From Metallyticus violacea (lineage: Eukaryota > Arthropoda > Insecta > Mantodea > Metallyticidae): a stretch of DNA of 64,000 nucleotides. Positions within the stretch are counted from its first letter, which is position 1; each line of letters begins with the position of its first letter. This document shows positions 45,501-57,227 of the stretch, in pieces. The DNA lies in contig CM060833.1 in NCBI GenBank assembly GCA_030762175.1, forward strand, positions 160,119,501-160,183,500. The letters run 5' to 3'. Both the position numbers and the translations under genes were made by a program. A model generated the notes under the pieces. That model made no database searches. It was not told the origin of the DNA and saw only the letters and a program-made list of their open reading frames with translations.

Positions 45501-46160
45501 ACTTTTTCCTAGCTAAATAGAATCGCTGGTATCCCCCAGGAATATTATTGGAGTGACATAACCTTGCTTTCAATCTCATTTGGAATTTTCCTTTTCTTCT
45601 TTTTCTCTTAGGAACTTCTGTTTATTTTAAATGCTCATTCCATATTTTCCTGTGTATTTGGTCAATGTTTATAATTTAGTAGTTTCCTTTCCTTTTTGCA
45701 CTGTAAATGTCCATTTTTAACCCTTTCAGTTTTTTAAATGCATTCGAAAGCACGTGATCTGTCTGAATTTCGCCTTACGTTGTGAATTACAGAGCCACCG
45801 TGAGTCCCCAATTAATGTGTTTCTCATTACGTTCCACAAAGCTCAGGCGAGGAGAGATTGTGGTTTTCATTAAAGTGATTAATTATGTTACCTAATGATG
45901 GTATAGAGCTGTATTGGAGTCTTGCTAATAACCTGTCTGCATAGGTCAATAGCGCTGTGCGGCTCAGTGGTGAGCCACAAATCTCATAATTGAACGTAAC
46001 TGGAATTATTTTATATATCATTACATTCTAGACTGTTCTCTTAATATTCCACATATTTTACGCGCCATTAATATGCTTAATAATGGGACCCCCTGTCTCT
46101 ACAGTAACGCTTGTATTAAAAACAAATTGACGGATATTCGCGGTACTGTGCTCGAGAGAT
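45501..46160. other. No supported feature
   Basis: AT-rich DNA with no motif. Confidence 0.4.
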
Positions 46161-46463
46161 AGGTCGATCCTGGTGGCGTAGTGGTAACCATACTTACCCC
46201 CTAAACCAAAAAGATCGCGGGTTCGATCCTGGCCAGGATCAATGTATTTTTAGGGCGTAAAAATCCTAAGTATGGCTTCTTTCTGAAGGGAAGTAAAGTC
46301 GTAGGTCCCGTGTCGTACATTTGCGGCACGATAAAGAACCTCAAGCCTGAAAGAAGAAGCCTCTGAGCAAAATTTGTTGCCCGTTTCAAGCCCTGAGTTA
46401 AACGGAACGCTGATGACCTGAGATGTTAGAGCGTCCATAAATAAACAAATTTAAAAAAAATTA
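46161..46463 (+). mobile_element. SINE-B copy, full length
   Basis: Head GGTCGATCCTGGTGGCGTAG, B-box GGGTTCGATCCT, complete body and CATAAATAAACAAATTTAAA tail. A target duplication could not be fixed. Confidence 0.92.
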
Positions 46464-46488
46464 AGGAAATTGTAATGATTTAAACATA

Positions 46489-47289
46489 TACAGAATGTCG
46501 CGTTTAAAACACTAAATAACGAAATGGGTATGACTGTTAGATGAAAAACTTGAAACGTAACATGTTCTTATATCCATTAAGAGTTGCAATTTTAATCTTC
46601 AGTATATTTCAACATGACGTGCTTGTGTCACAGCACGCATGTCTAGAACCCACTGTGAATGTGACTAGGGAGCAGCGGCTGACAACAAGCTTGACATCTG
46701 TCGTGCTACAAACGAATCGCAGATGTCAAGGTTACAGGCTCAGCAAAAAAGAAGAAACCTATCACACACGGTCTTTCATAAGCCGCACCTGACATTCATT
46801 ATGGGCGAATCAAGTTCGTGTTCATACATAACACGAGGATTCTCGTTTCTCCAGATTTTACAGTTGTGTCTGTTGATTTTTCCTGTCATGTGGAAAATTG
46901 ACTCGCTCAAGAAGTCGGTCCTGGTGGTGTAGTGGTTATCATACTGATCTCCTAAACCCAAGATCGCGGGTTCGAACCCGGCTAGGGCCGATGGATTTTT
47001 TCGGGCGTAAAAATCCTAAGTATGGCTTCCTTCGGAAGGGGAGTAAAGCCGTTGGTTCCGTGTCGTACATTTACGGCACGAAAAAGAACCTCAAGCTGAA
47101 AGAAGAGGCCTCTGAGCAAAATTTGTCAGCCATTTCACGCCCTGAGTTGAATGGTACGCTGATGACCTGAGCTGTTAAAGAGCGTCCATAAATAAACCAA
47201 TCAAAAAAAAATCGCTCAAGAAACACGCGTGATGTACGTACAGATTGTCTTCGCCGATTTTGTTCAAGACACTCGTAACATAAACCACC

Positions 47290-47290
<1 letters not shown>
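46489..47290 (-). mobile_element. IS630-like relic split by a SINE-B
   Basis: Read on the minus strand, the sequence right of the SINE ends HHACFL. The sequence left of it continues SESIFHMTGKINRHNCKIW and NENPRVMYEHELDSP, then NVRCGL. This is the FSDE.TFH.SGKVNRHN...ENPH block of IS630-like transposases. Further down, VLDMRAVTQARHVEIY fits the C-terminal end, so the part between is deleted. The catalytic SDE reads LSES here, so the Asp appears lost. The left end near 46490 has a GTCGCGTTTAAAACAC-type terminal sequence. Confidence 0.7.
46914..47211 (+). mobile_element. SINE-B copy nested in IS630-like transposase
   Basis: Full-length copy: head GTCGGTCCTGGTGGTGTAGT, B-box GGGTTCGAACCC, body and AATAAACCAATCA-A(n) tail. 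A perfect 11-bp target duplication, TCGCTCAAGAA, flanks it (46903-46913 and 47212-47222). Taking away the SINE and one duplicate restores the reading frame of the host transposase across the site. Confidence 0.95.

Positions 47291-47325
<35 letters not shown>
47290..47325. repeat. (ATT)n microsatellite
   Basis: About 12 ATT units just before a SINE-A. Confidence 0.93.
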
Positions 47326-47327
<2 letters not shown>

Positions 47328-47347
47328 TGAACTTGAACTGCTGTGTT

Positions 47348-47635
47348 TTTTTTTTTTTTGTAAATAGTGTTTAACGCCCGTTTTTACTACTGAGGCACCA
47401 CAGACGGTGGACACTGATGATACATGAGATGAAATGGTCTATTGGGAAAGGATTTTTTTAAGATAGGAAACATTCCATGCCTAAGTTTAGAGTACCTCCC
47501 CGGCATTTGTCATTTATGAGGACTGAAGAAAACTTGGGGAAAATCTCAGTCAGGGAGGACGGTCCTGGCGGGATTGGAACCGCTGACCTCCCGCTCATGA
47601 GTCTGCGCCTTAACGACCTCGGCCACCCTTGGTGG
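47348..47635 (-). mobile_element. SINE-A copy, full length
   Basis: On the minus strand: GGCCGAGGTCGTTAAGGCGC, B-box variant GGTTCCAATCC, complete body and A-rich tail. A 9-bp target duplication, TGCTGTGTT, lies at 47339-47347 and 47636-47644. Confidence 0.93.
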
Positions 47636-47644
47636 TGCTGTGTT

Positions 47645-48075
47645 ATTTAATTGTGTATGCTTGCAAATGGAGTCCTTTTTGCACAACATTATGAATCTAC
47701 TGCGAGGAAACTGAAGTTGCAAACCAGCAGATTCCAAGCTTCAATGATGTCTTCAATTTTTTTTTAATAGAACGCCTATCGGCCAACAAGCTTACAATTT
47801 GCTTGAACTTTGTATGCCAGCTTAATGTTATATTTTAGTCAGAAATTGGATCGTGTCTTTGAAGATTGTATTCTCGACGAAATCGGCGTGGAACATGCTA
47901 TACTGACTTTATTTGTATAAAGCAAAGAACACACGAGATATTTTGCTCACTCGTAAGTGGACAGCACTATCGCCCTCCTTCTCTTGTTTAACTTCATTCT
48001 TGTCAGCCGCATTGTGAAACCGGTAAGATCATCCCCATTATCGACCGGTTGCATGGGTCAGTGTATTCATGGAAA
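47645..48075. other. No supported feature
   Basis: No motif recognised. Confidence 0.4.
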
Positions 48076-48084
48076 CAAGTACCG

Positions 48085-48510
48085 GGCGATCTAAAAGTTC
48101 TCGGACTGACCCAAGAACACACAAGATGTCAGAAATATGTTTGTTTTGTTTTTCTTTTTTTAATTTCTTTACATAATGACCTTGTTAATGAATACATTTA
48201 GCCCAGCGACTTTCCAACTTTTTAATACTCTCAGTAAAATAAGACGTCCAACTGTGAAAAATAAACGTCTTTCTCAGCTTTAACCTCATCATTTGATGTG
48301 AATGTTCGTCCACACAGTCATTTGAACAAAAAGTGATCGCTGGGAGTCAAATGGCGGGTGCAGAAGCACTTGAAAGTGAAGATCATGAAGTTTTTGCAGC
48401 AACAATTTCAGACACATGTAAAGGCGCATTATCGTGATGAAAGAGAACTTTCTTTTTTGAAGGAGCATCAAAACTTTTAACTTGTTACTGAGTATACCAT
48501 TAGCCTCCGC
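48085..48510 (-). pseudogene. Mariner transposase C-terminal relic
   Basis: On the minus strand, LFHHDNAPLHVSEIVAAK is the second catalytic block (HHDNAP.H, Asp retained). It is followed after frame changes by a DEHSHQMMRLK region and SIKKLESRWAKCIH with QGHYVKK, the conserved mariner C-terminus. The segment AAGTTCTCGGACTGACCC near 48095 is probably the 3' inverted end. The N-terminal half is missing. Confidence 0.68.
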
Positions 48511-48959
48511 GTCTAGTCAGCGTGCAATGAGTGCTTTAAACGAGCGAAAAAGTATTTAAGAAGTACAACGATAAATTAGACGTATAGACTTTCAAACGTT
48601 GGAGCATTGTTAGTACAGAAGGGGCTGCTCTGGAAATTTAATAGATGCCCAGAATTCAAGGAGTGGGTAATTGACATCTTTGCACAAAAAGGAGAGACGT
48701 TTCCATCTTTTTATATGAATTTAATGTAAGGTAAGGAATATTTATTTTTCACGCATATATATTTAGTTATATCATTAACAGCAAAACTCGAAATTAAATT
48801 AGTATTGTTATTAATGTTAATAATATACTATTATAAAGTATCTCTATTAAAAAGAAATAATCTGTCTACCCTCACAAATCGCCCATGATTGAGTTCAGAT
48901 TTGGATCATTAATGTCAGGTGGAGAAAAGCAATCAAAATCTCTGGATAAAATTGGGAAA
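48511..48959. other. No supported feature
   Basis: AT-rich, no motif recognised. Confidence 0.4.
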
Positions 48960-48971
48960 TTGTATAAGTTT

Positions 48972-49264
48972 TTTTTTTTGTTAATAGTGTTTAACGCCCG
49001 TTTTTACTACTGAGGCACCACAGGCGGTGGACACTGATGATATATGAGATGAAATAATATATTGGGAAAGGATTTTTTTTAAGGAAGAAAACGTTCCAGG
49101 CCTAATTTATGGGGTAACTCCCCGGCATTTGCCATTTTTCAGGACTGAGGAAAACCTGGAAAAAAACCTCAGTCAGGATGGATGATCCTGATGGGATTCG
49201 AACCCCAGACCTCCCGCTCATGAGTCCGCGCCTTAACGATCTCGGCCACCCGTGGCGGTTTTGG
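48972..49264 (-). mobile_element. SINE-A copy, full length
   Basis: On the minus strand: CCGCCACGGGTGGCCGAGAT, B-box GGTTCGAATCCC, standard body, AACGGGCGTTAAACACTATT and A-rich tail. A perfect 12-bp target duplication, TTGTATAAGTTT, lies at 48960-48971 and 49265-49276. Confidence 0.95.
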
Positions 49265-49276
49265 TTGTATAAGTTT

Positions 49277-50340
49277 GTTATACTGTAATCTTATTTAATG
49301 TGTTATATTAGATAATTAGATTCAAAATTAAAATTGTTCATTTGTGTTTTAAAACTTTTGCTTGATAAAATTTACGGATATCTCGCTTGCTTGTGGTGTG
49401 CATTATTCACTTCAGCCTATTTATTAATTTATCACGAGTAATATTACAATATTTGCGCAATCTCAGACCCTAAGTGGTATTTATTAGGACCAATTCACGA
49501 ATAAAACAGGAATTTAAATATAATTCCTCTAAACTTTGCTTACAAAATTGTAATAATTGTATATTTGTACTTAACCTTTTCAAGTAATCTTGCGACAGAA
49601 GAATGCCGATTGTCAGTAACTGCAATAGAAAAAAGCAAAATAGGGTTTAGGACTATTTCGTGAATAAAATAAAAATAAAATTCACGCACAGAATGTTAAC
49701 ATTTGTTATGAATATCTATTCTATTCAGAAACCGGAGACTGAAATGAACAAAAGTCGACAATTACAGTCGCTACCGTTCAATTTCGTAATACCAACTGAG
49801 GAAAAAGAAAACATACAATGTCTCTCTTTTTCTTTGTATTCTGTGTTTTTTAAATTTCTAATGATAAGATCATTTTGCACGTTTGACGCATCACCAAAAC
49901 CCTTTGAAAACTTCCATTTTGCGTTATGGTTGACGATTGTCCATGATTTTATTGCTATCAATAGTTTCCCACCGCTTCAGTGGTCAGTGATGCGTGTTCA
50001 AGAATTATATAGTGGAGGTATAGAGTTGGCTACACTGGCCACAAGACAAATAAACGCCGCTTGATAAAACCAATTTGATAATTTTTATTTTTCGGTAATT
50101 TCACTCCGTAATCCGGCTGTGATTGATCAAAATTCAATTTTTGTTTCGTTTCATTGGCCGATTTTAACTTCACATGAGTGAAATAGTCATCATAAAAAGA
50201 ATGTGCCTATTCAAAATTATTATAAGTCCAAATCTGAAGTTTACGCAACAGTTCCACTAATTTCTTATTTCTTCCCTACAGTCTCAACATTTCTTATCAA
50301 TGCTCAATCTGTTCACAGCTTTGAAGTTTTGGATTAGCTG
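49277..50340. other. Unassigned DNA with one longer open frame
   Basis: A 134-codon + frame at 49660-50064 (ending ELATLATRQINAA) is long for this AT-rich DNA. However, I find no motif and no good splice sites, and codon use does not look selected. It may be a repeat-derived frame or chance. Confidence 0.3.
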
Positions 50341-50424
50341 GAAACTCTCTTTCAGAATACACAGAATCACTTAAAGATAGAAAACGATGCGTGTGTATGC
50401 AAGTTGCGTTCTATGCAGTTCACG

Positions 50425-50438
50425 GTTACCATGGTAAC
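50425..50438. promoter_or_regulatory. Perfect X-box palindrome in CpG-rich patch
   Basis: GTTACCATGGTAAC is a perfect inverted repeat matching the RFX X-box consensus. It lies in a local CpG-rich stretch (about 50385-50530, with GCGCAGCGCCAGCGTCGCGG and GATGACGCGC), which stands out from the surroundings. The stretch could be a promoter, but no clear first exon follows on either strand. Confidence 0.4.
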
Positions 50439-50710
50439 GTAGCGGATCGAAGCCGATGCGCAGCGCCAGCGTCGCGGTGAATTTCATTCAAGAAGTTCAT
50501 ATATTCACCGCATGATGACGCGCAATTTCACATTCAGCTCCATCCATGTCCACCTAGGAAACTTTGCTACCGAAGAGCAAAGAACAAGTTTCTTTAATCT
50601 CCTACCAATTAAAGTGTTATAACAATTGTACATTTTAAACATATTATGAGAATAGGTAATCACAATATTCAATACGTTATTTATAAATATTAATACACCA
50701 TGTAAATGAA

Positions 50711-50762
<52 letters not shown>
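50711..50762. repeat. (ATT)n microsatellite
   Basis: About 17 ATT units; it gives a polyasparagine artefact on the minus strand. Confidence 0.96.
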
Positions 50763-50764
<2 letters not shown>

Positions 50765-51147
50765 AAAATGCATTCTTTCCCTGTGAAAGCAAATATTTTC
50801 ATCTTCGATTGATTTTATTAAAACATATTTTGGACTATTAATTAAAACCATATTTATTTAATAAATAAACAATCAAATAAGAAACTAGGAGCTGACATTT
50901 TCTGCACTGAATTTCCTGAACTGAGTTTGTTGTACAGACCTGCAGAAATACAGAGAATTGTTATCTTCCTGAAAAACGGCCTAGTGAAAAATTTATATTC
51001 TAAGTTAAACTCCTTTTTTTGTTCAACTCCAAGTTGCACTTTAGTTGTAATAAAAATGGTTAATGTGCTTTGACAACAACATAATACTTTTTTATTTCAC
51101 CCCTTGAGTACGAAAACATGACGCTTATAGGCGTGGAGTTCATCCTG
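50763..51147. other. No supported feature
   Basis: AT-rich, no motif recognised. Confidence 0.4.
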
Positions 51148-51158
51148 GACAAAGATAA

Positions 51159-51458
51159 ATTGTTGTTGATTTGGTTTATTTACGGACGCTCTTTAACATC
51201 TCAGGTCATCAGCTTCCCACTCTGTTTAGGGCGTGAAACGGCCGACAAATTTTGCTCAGAAGTCTCTTCTTTCAGGCTTGAGGTTCTTTATCGTGCCGTA
51301 AATGTACGACATGGGACCCACGGCTTTACTTCCCTTCCGAAGGAAGCCATACTTAGGATTTTTACACCCCAAAAAATCCATCGACCCTGGCTGGAATTGA
51401 ACCCGCGATCTTGATTCTACGAGGTAAGTATGGTTACCTCTGGACCACCAGAACCGAC
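51159..51458 (-). mobile_element. SINE-B copy, full length
   Basis: On the minus strand: head (CGGTTCTGGTGGTCCAGAGG), B-box GGGTTCAATTCC, complete body, AATAAACCAAATCAACAAC tail. A perfect 11-bp target duplication, GACAAAGATAA, lies at 51148-51158 and 51459-51469. Confidence 0.94.
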
Positions 51459-51469
51459 GACAAAGATAA

Positions 51470-52290
51470 CACAATATGGTAATACATTGAGACAAAGTTA
51501 CGAAAATGTATTTTTTAAACAGTCTATATAAAATGTAGTTCTATAAACAGCATTTTATAAAAATTCATGTTTTTATATGAAAAGTGGTGATTTAACGAAC
51601 ACAAATTACGTATTTTATAGATTATTATATGTTTTTAATTCCTTACGGCAACTTTTAAATTAAATCATAGCTTAGTTATAACGTTAAAACATAACTGTAC
51701 AACTTATTTAACCATTAAGCATGTTGTTTATTCAATGATTTATTTGCACAAGTAACCATTTTGGCTACCCTGCGACTATATCAGGCTGAAAGAAAGTCAG
51801 TAATAATCGATCCCAATTGCGCATCAGATTCGTCCGTGGGAGAAAATTATATTTTCTCTGAATAATAATTATACTATAATATATTATACCGAAATTTGGA
51901 GATAATATATATATATATAATCTGCATCATAATAATGATAATAACAAGTCTATTTCTAATATTAACCCGCCAAAATACGTTTAACTGAGAAAGTTGAAAT
52001 GAGGAGGAAATAGTCGAGAATCGTATTCGGCAGGTTCGAGGTCATTTCCAGCAGCGACAACCTGATTGAGATCCGTGGCTTTCCTCAGCCCATTTTCAGA
52101 AAGGGTAAAGGGTTTTTATTCCACGAATGCATCTACTTTTATTATTCGGCTTATTCCATCCCCCTGTGAGTGTCTGTGTGTGTGTGTGTATGGAGGGGGG
52201 GGGGTCGACGAGGCGGCCCTGACATTGGATTCATTGAGAGAGTTTCTCACTGTGTTTGTGCATTCTCATGTGTGTCCAAATAAATACCTC
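51470..52290. other. No supported gene
   Basis: AT-rich, with a short TA tract near 51910, a TGTG tract near 52170 and a run of about 10 G at 52195-52204. No coding motif recognised. Confidence 0.45.
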
Positions 52291-52291
52291 C

Positions 52292-52569
52292 TCACCGCCA
52301 CGGGTGGCCTAAATCGTTAAGGCGCGGATTCGTGATCAGGAGGTGTGGGGTTCGAATCTTAACGGGACAGTCCTCCCTGGCTGAGGTATTTTCCAGCTTT
52401 TCCTCAGTCCTCATAAATGGCAAATGCCGGGGGAGGGGGGACACTCTAACGTTTCGTTCCTAAAAAAAACTCCTTTCCCAATATATAATTTCATTTCATG
52501 TATCATCAATGTTCACCGCCTGTGATGCCTCAATAGTAAAAACGGGCGTTAAACACCATTCAAAAAATA
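52292..52569 (+). mobile_element. SINE-A copy, full length
   Basis: Head CCGCCACGGGTGGCCTAAAT, B-box GGTTCGAATC, body with a G-rich expansion (CCGGGGGAGGGGGGAC) in place of the usual CCGGGGAGGTACC, end AACGGGCGTTAAACACCATT. Confidence 0.9.
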
Positions 52570-52596
52570 ACTAAAAACTGAACCCAAATGGACATT

Positions 52597-52887
52597 TTTT
52601 TATTTATTTTTTTTTTATTTGCAGGCGCTGTTTAACATCTCAGGTCATCAGCGTCCAATTCAATTCAGGGCGTGAAACGGCCGACAAATTTTGCTCAGAG
52701 GCCTCTCTTTCAGACTTGAGGTTCTTTTTCTTGCCGTAAATGTACGACACGGGACCCATGGCTTTTCTTCCCTTCCGAAGGAAGCCATACTTACGATTTT
52801 TACGCCCGAAAAAATCCATCGGTCCTGGCCGGGTTCAAACCCGTGTATAGGAAGAAAGTATGGTTATCACTACACCACCAGGACCGA
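52597..52887 (-). mobile_element. SINE-B copy, full length
   Basis: On the minus strand: head TCGGTCCTGGTGGTGTAGTG, a shortened anticodon-arm region, B-box GGGTTTGAACCC, body to GCGCCTGCAAATAAA and A-rich tail. Confidence 0.9.
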
Positions 52888-53150
52888 CACACACATATAC
52901 ACTGAAATGAAAATAATTCCTATTCAACAAAAGCAATAATGCTCAAAATAGAGGTTTCAGTAAGTGATTGCAATACCAAACTGCAGGTTTGAGATACTTG
53001 TATAAGTTCAACGTAAGCATTGAAATAAATATTACATTAAAACGATGGTTAAAGGCACAAATTAAATTTTTTGGTTACTCAGGGTGCAACGAATAAATGA
53101 ATGCTATATCTATTTATAGTATGCTAAAACACACAACTTTTATTTTTTAT
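52888..53150. other. No supported feature
   Basis: AT-rich spacer. Confidence 0.4.
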
Positions 53151-53600
53151 TTTGCATAAACATTCTTTTCTTTCGAATGTTTTAAATGTGAATTTTATGG
53201 TAAATCACAAGGTCTTTCAAGCAATTTGCAAGTCTCTTCCCAAAATTGAAATTATGAGCTGGGTTATAATCATTAAACTGCTCTCCAACTCTCTCCACAC
53301 ATAATTAGATATCAGCCACTTACCAGAGACGCTGCGTTATTCAGGCTGAAGTATGAACAGCAGAGCTGAATTCGTAGCTTGCGCAAGGTCCTGCATTTAT
53401 TTAAAACGTTTTCCAACGATGGCAGATTTTACTCCAGGGAACAAACAAAAGTCTCATTGTGCAAGGTGAGGGATGTATGATGGGTGGTCGATCACCTGAC
53501 TTTTCCTACTTTGGTTTCCTCAAAATTTTATCTTTTCCGTGATTGGATGCATTGTGCAAAAGCAACAGCCTTGAAGCTCTTTGGCTTTGGACATCGCCTT
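53150..53600 (-). pseudogene. Mariner transposase C-terminal relic
   Basis: On the minus strand, VIDHPSYIPHLAQ then DFCLFPGVKSAIVGKRFK corresponds to HPPYSPDLAPCDFFLFPKLK...G.RF of mariner transposases, with a stop between. A following ATNSALLFI stretch fits the helical C-terminus. The catalytic-end Asp positions are mutated or stopped. No terminal repeat recognised. Confidence 0.52.
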
Positions 53601-55050
53601 AGCTTCTCGAGTACAGAATTAATTACAAAAATATGATAGTGTATTCCAGTAATTAGCATTGCTTCTGGTCTTCACTCAAGCACTAGTGACCCTTTATGGT
53701 TGAAGAAAATTATGAACATTTGCTTCTGATAAAAATCTTGTCGAAAAACACTTTTCGTAAAATTTTCTCAGCCAACAACAAGCAGTTTTGAGTTTTGTTT
53801 GGAGTAGTAAAGTAAAATTAACTTTCATACCCAGTGCATATATCTGTTAATCGTTTGGTGGAAATATTCTGAAATGTTTTCTTTTATTTTCCTTCGCTTA
53901 TGTTTACTGACTAGTGAATGTGGGAGCCATAATACATGTATGTTAGCTTTAAATGCTGGTAGAAAATGGTGTTCCATTGTCAACACTATCAGATTTTATA
54001 CTGAGGATTTCAATATTCTCGTGTGTCGTTCACAGCTTCCTGAGTTTAATCAAAGTAAGTCATCTTTCAAAGGCTGACGCCCTTTTTCAAATGAACGAAT
54101 TCATCTAACTGTGAAATGAACAAACGCATTCACCATGAACTGATAACACGTCCTGGTGACCTTTTTCGCCCTTTCACCCAGTGCATATCGTGAGAAAATG
54201 CAAAATGTAATATTGTCTCAAGTTTAATGTTCTGTGACTAGTAAATATGACAAGAACTTTACCTTCCTGCACTATTTGGAGCAAGAGGGCTAGTCAAGTG
54301 AATACTTGATACTATGGGCAGTAACTGTATTTCTATGACCATCTCCTTTACTGTTGCCTAAGAATTCTATTTCCCAATTTTAATAAAATTCATTAGAATA
54401 AAGCTAGGCATGTTGCCTAGTCTCTAGGCAACATAAGATCTAATTTACAGGTTCATTTGAATTCTTAAACCTATATCTAATACATCTAAGGCGGGGTTTA
54501 AAACCTCTGCCATAGAATAATAGAAAATTTGGGTCACTGACTCATCCTTAGGGAAACTTAGAAGAGAAAGAAAGCAGGTACCTGGTACGTGATAAAACTA
54601 AACAACTCTTAACGGAAAATATGTTTCCTACCATTTCACATCACTTGCGTTGTTTGAAATACAACTGGGCATTGAGAAAATATTCTGATCATTTACAAGA
54701 ATAACAAAACATATACGATTAAGAGCTTTTTCTCACAAGTGAAAACATTTGATACACACACCATGACAAAACTTTCATCATATTACATCCGTACCCTATG
54801 AAAATCAGTTGCCTTTACTGACCGCTACTATAGTGAAAGTTTTAAGAGGTGCCATTATATTTCAGCTGCTCTAATAAGGTACTAGACACCATTGTTGCTA
54901 TATGCACGCTAAATGCGTCATGATCTATTGTACAAGTATACATATGTGTTAACTGAGTTTTTTTATATAAATTCTCTTTAGTATGTACCCGTACATATGT
55001 TTTATATGTACACAATACTCCTATTCAAAAGGAGAATTTTTTTCTCGATC
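53601..55050. other. No supported gene
   Basis: AT-rich. At 54039/54055 a CACAG...CAAA|GTAAGT pair would bound a 19-nt micro-exon, but nothing else supports one. The 67-codon frame at 53874-54077 has no motif. Confidence 0.45.
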
Positions 55051-55054
55051 TTCA

Positions 55055-55400
55055 ATTTTTTTTTTTTTTTTTTGATAACTCCTGCTCCATCCTCGCCTCT
55101 TTTCTAGCTAACTTAAAATTTATTTTCACCTCATTTTTCAAATAATCTCCTTGAACAGAGATGCCCTACCTTCAGCAATGCTCTGACATTTCTACAGATT
55201 TTGGGAAGATGTTTTAACGCTTGAAATCGCTGGGAGCTAACTCTGGTGAGTAAACAGGATGCTTCATCAGTTCAAGTCTATTTTATCAATTGCAGCCATT
55301 ACACTGCAAAAAGCATTTGTTTGAAACACTGTTCTGATGAAAGAACGCCTTACCTCAATTTTCCGCAATGTCCCTTTTTTATTGCATTTTAATTTTAAAT
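55055..55400 (-). pseudogene. Mariner transposase C-terminal relic
   Basis: The minus strand reads CSVMAAIDKIDLN, then after a frame change LMKHPVYSPELAPSDF, followed by EMSEHC and GDYLKNEVKINFKL. It fits the block from the second catalytic motif to the C-terminus. The run of about 19 T at 55055-55073 lies at its end. The remaining domains are missing. Confidence 0.6.
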
Positions 55401-55677
55401 TAAATATTCTATTATAATTATAACGTGTTATTGTGGCCCCTATCTGCAAATAATTAATCATTTAAAATTAGACCTAGTGAATTTCCAAAAAATAGCATAA
55501 TTTTTTCTCACTGTTGGCTGCATTTTGTATTTCTCAGGGAGTGGAGATGCATTATGTTTCCGTTTCAGGATCAAAAACTTGTAGACTTGTCCATAATCAC
55601 AGTCATCTTTGAATAGGTTTAACATACTAAACACGCATCTTATGGTTAACGTTTTTATCTCTAATTCATTAGTTTAA
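55401..55677. other. No supported feature
   Basis: AT-rich spacer between two transposon relics. Confidence 0.4.
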
Positions 55678-56353
55678 TAGAGGGTGCCAAAAATGTATAC
55701 ACACTTCAAGCAGAGAAAAACCTTTGATAACATAACAAAACTAAATTCACATAAACAGAAAATGATGAGCACTAATCATCGTAGACTTTTACAGCTACAA
55801 CAGTTGCTCAAATTGCCCACCATCAGCGTCGATACATTTCTGAGTACGTTGAACTGATTGAGCAACGTTTGTGAAAGTGTTCTCAGCGATTGCAGCACAT
55901 GCCGTTTCAATTTCTTCCCGAAGTGCTGCCAGTGTAGCTGGTTTTCTACGGTATACAACATTCTTAAGAGTTCCCTATAGTTGGAAGTCCAACGGAATTA
56001 GATCCGGAGAACTCGGTGGAAACTCAATCGGACCTCTTCGTCTTATCCAGTGCCTTGGATACTTCAAAATTGATTTCGGCTGTTCAAACGATAATCTTGG
56101 CTCCATTTTGTTGTAGCAACGCTAGCATAACGTAATGTGAGTCATATCTGTTTACAGAACATCATACGATAATCTTGGCTTCATTTGTTCATTGTTGGTT
56201 TACCTGTCACGTAGCAACGCTACCACAATGTATGCGAGTCACATCTATTTACAGAACATCATACTGCACATTACTGTTGTTTTTCGGTGCAACTTTGAAA
56301 TATATTGAATAGATATCTACTGTGAATGTATGTATACATTTTGGCAATTGGTA
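55678..56353 (-). mobile_element. IS630-like element, copy 3, internally deleted
   Basis: Inverted ends AGGGTGCCAAAAATGTATAC and, from the right, CAATTGCCAAAATGTATACA. On the minus strand the transposase starts at the conserved MEPRLSFEQ region near 56105. It is joined after about 15 codons to the FP.RWI/SPDLIPLDF segment (56050 downwards) and continues GTLKNVVYRRKPATLAALRE to FEQLL. It keeps the catalytic-end block lost in copy 2 but has almost no DNA-binding domain. Confidence 0.82.
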
Positions 56354-56685
56354 TATTATGTTGTGAAATGTGTGTTTTCCCTACTACACGGTATTCCTAA
56401 TACTCTCTTGTCTGTCTTGAAACACTAAATGATGTACTTTATTAATATTTTCTCCGTTACACAACATTCCATGACAAATATGACACCATATTTTTATTGT
56501 TATATGAAACAGCACATCCCTCCAAAGTTGCTAACTTGATGAATTTAAGGTGGAGACATTTCCTCTATTTAATCACTGTTATTTGCTCAGCACATTGCAT
56601 TTTCACAGTGATTCAGCACTTCTTTCAATAGTTCTTTTTCTTTTTCTATGTCCTGTCTCAACGACCTCTGCTTCCTCTACCTCCA
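56354..56685. other. No supported feature
   Basis: AT-rich, no motif recognised. Confidence 0.4.
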
Positions 56686-56935
56686 TCTTACACTTCATTG
56701 ATAGAGGGCAGTACAGGGGGACATGTGATAAGCGTGCCAGCATCCCGCTGCCTGTCACGCAACTTTCTACATTGAAGAACCTCACCTCTATATCAGGCAG
56801 CTCCCAAATTGTCCTCACAATGCTGGAAGGGCTCCATTCCAGACCTCCCTAATTTTAAAAAAAATTCACAAGTAGGTACCGGCAATCGAACCCGGGTTTT
56901 CGCGGCCAATAGTCAGCAACATTAACCACTAGACC

Positions 56936-57159
56936 AGCGGTTCCCATACTGTGGGTCGGGACCCCTAGGGGGGGGGTCGCTGGATTCTACCTGGAAGGTC
57001 TGGAGCAAATATATACATTTTCACTTCCTTTCTTATTACGAATGTTTAACTACCTATTTCATTGTGGTTATTTTGACCAGTTATACAGCAGCGCAAAAAT
57101 TATTATTGTGATTAAATAGATGTCACATTGTTGAAGCGGGCTCACGAACTGGCAAATTA

Positions 57160-57227
<68 letters not shown>

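Noticed and set aside
49660..50064. 134-codon + strand frame
   Set aside because: Longest clean frame outside transposons, but no motif, no splice sites and no compositional shift; chance cannot be excluded, so it is not called as a gene.
50505..50792. Polyasparagine protein on the minus strand
   Set aside because: The run is the (ATT)n microsatellite read in one frame.
51118..51414. 98-codon + frame and similar frames over SINEs (34640, 46898, 52691)
   Set aside because: They are read-through of SINE-B sequence, not proteins.
54039..54060. 19-nt micro-exon between CACAG and GTAAGT
   Set aside because: Splice signals alone are too weak as evidence; upstream tract is poor and frame cannot be tested.
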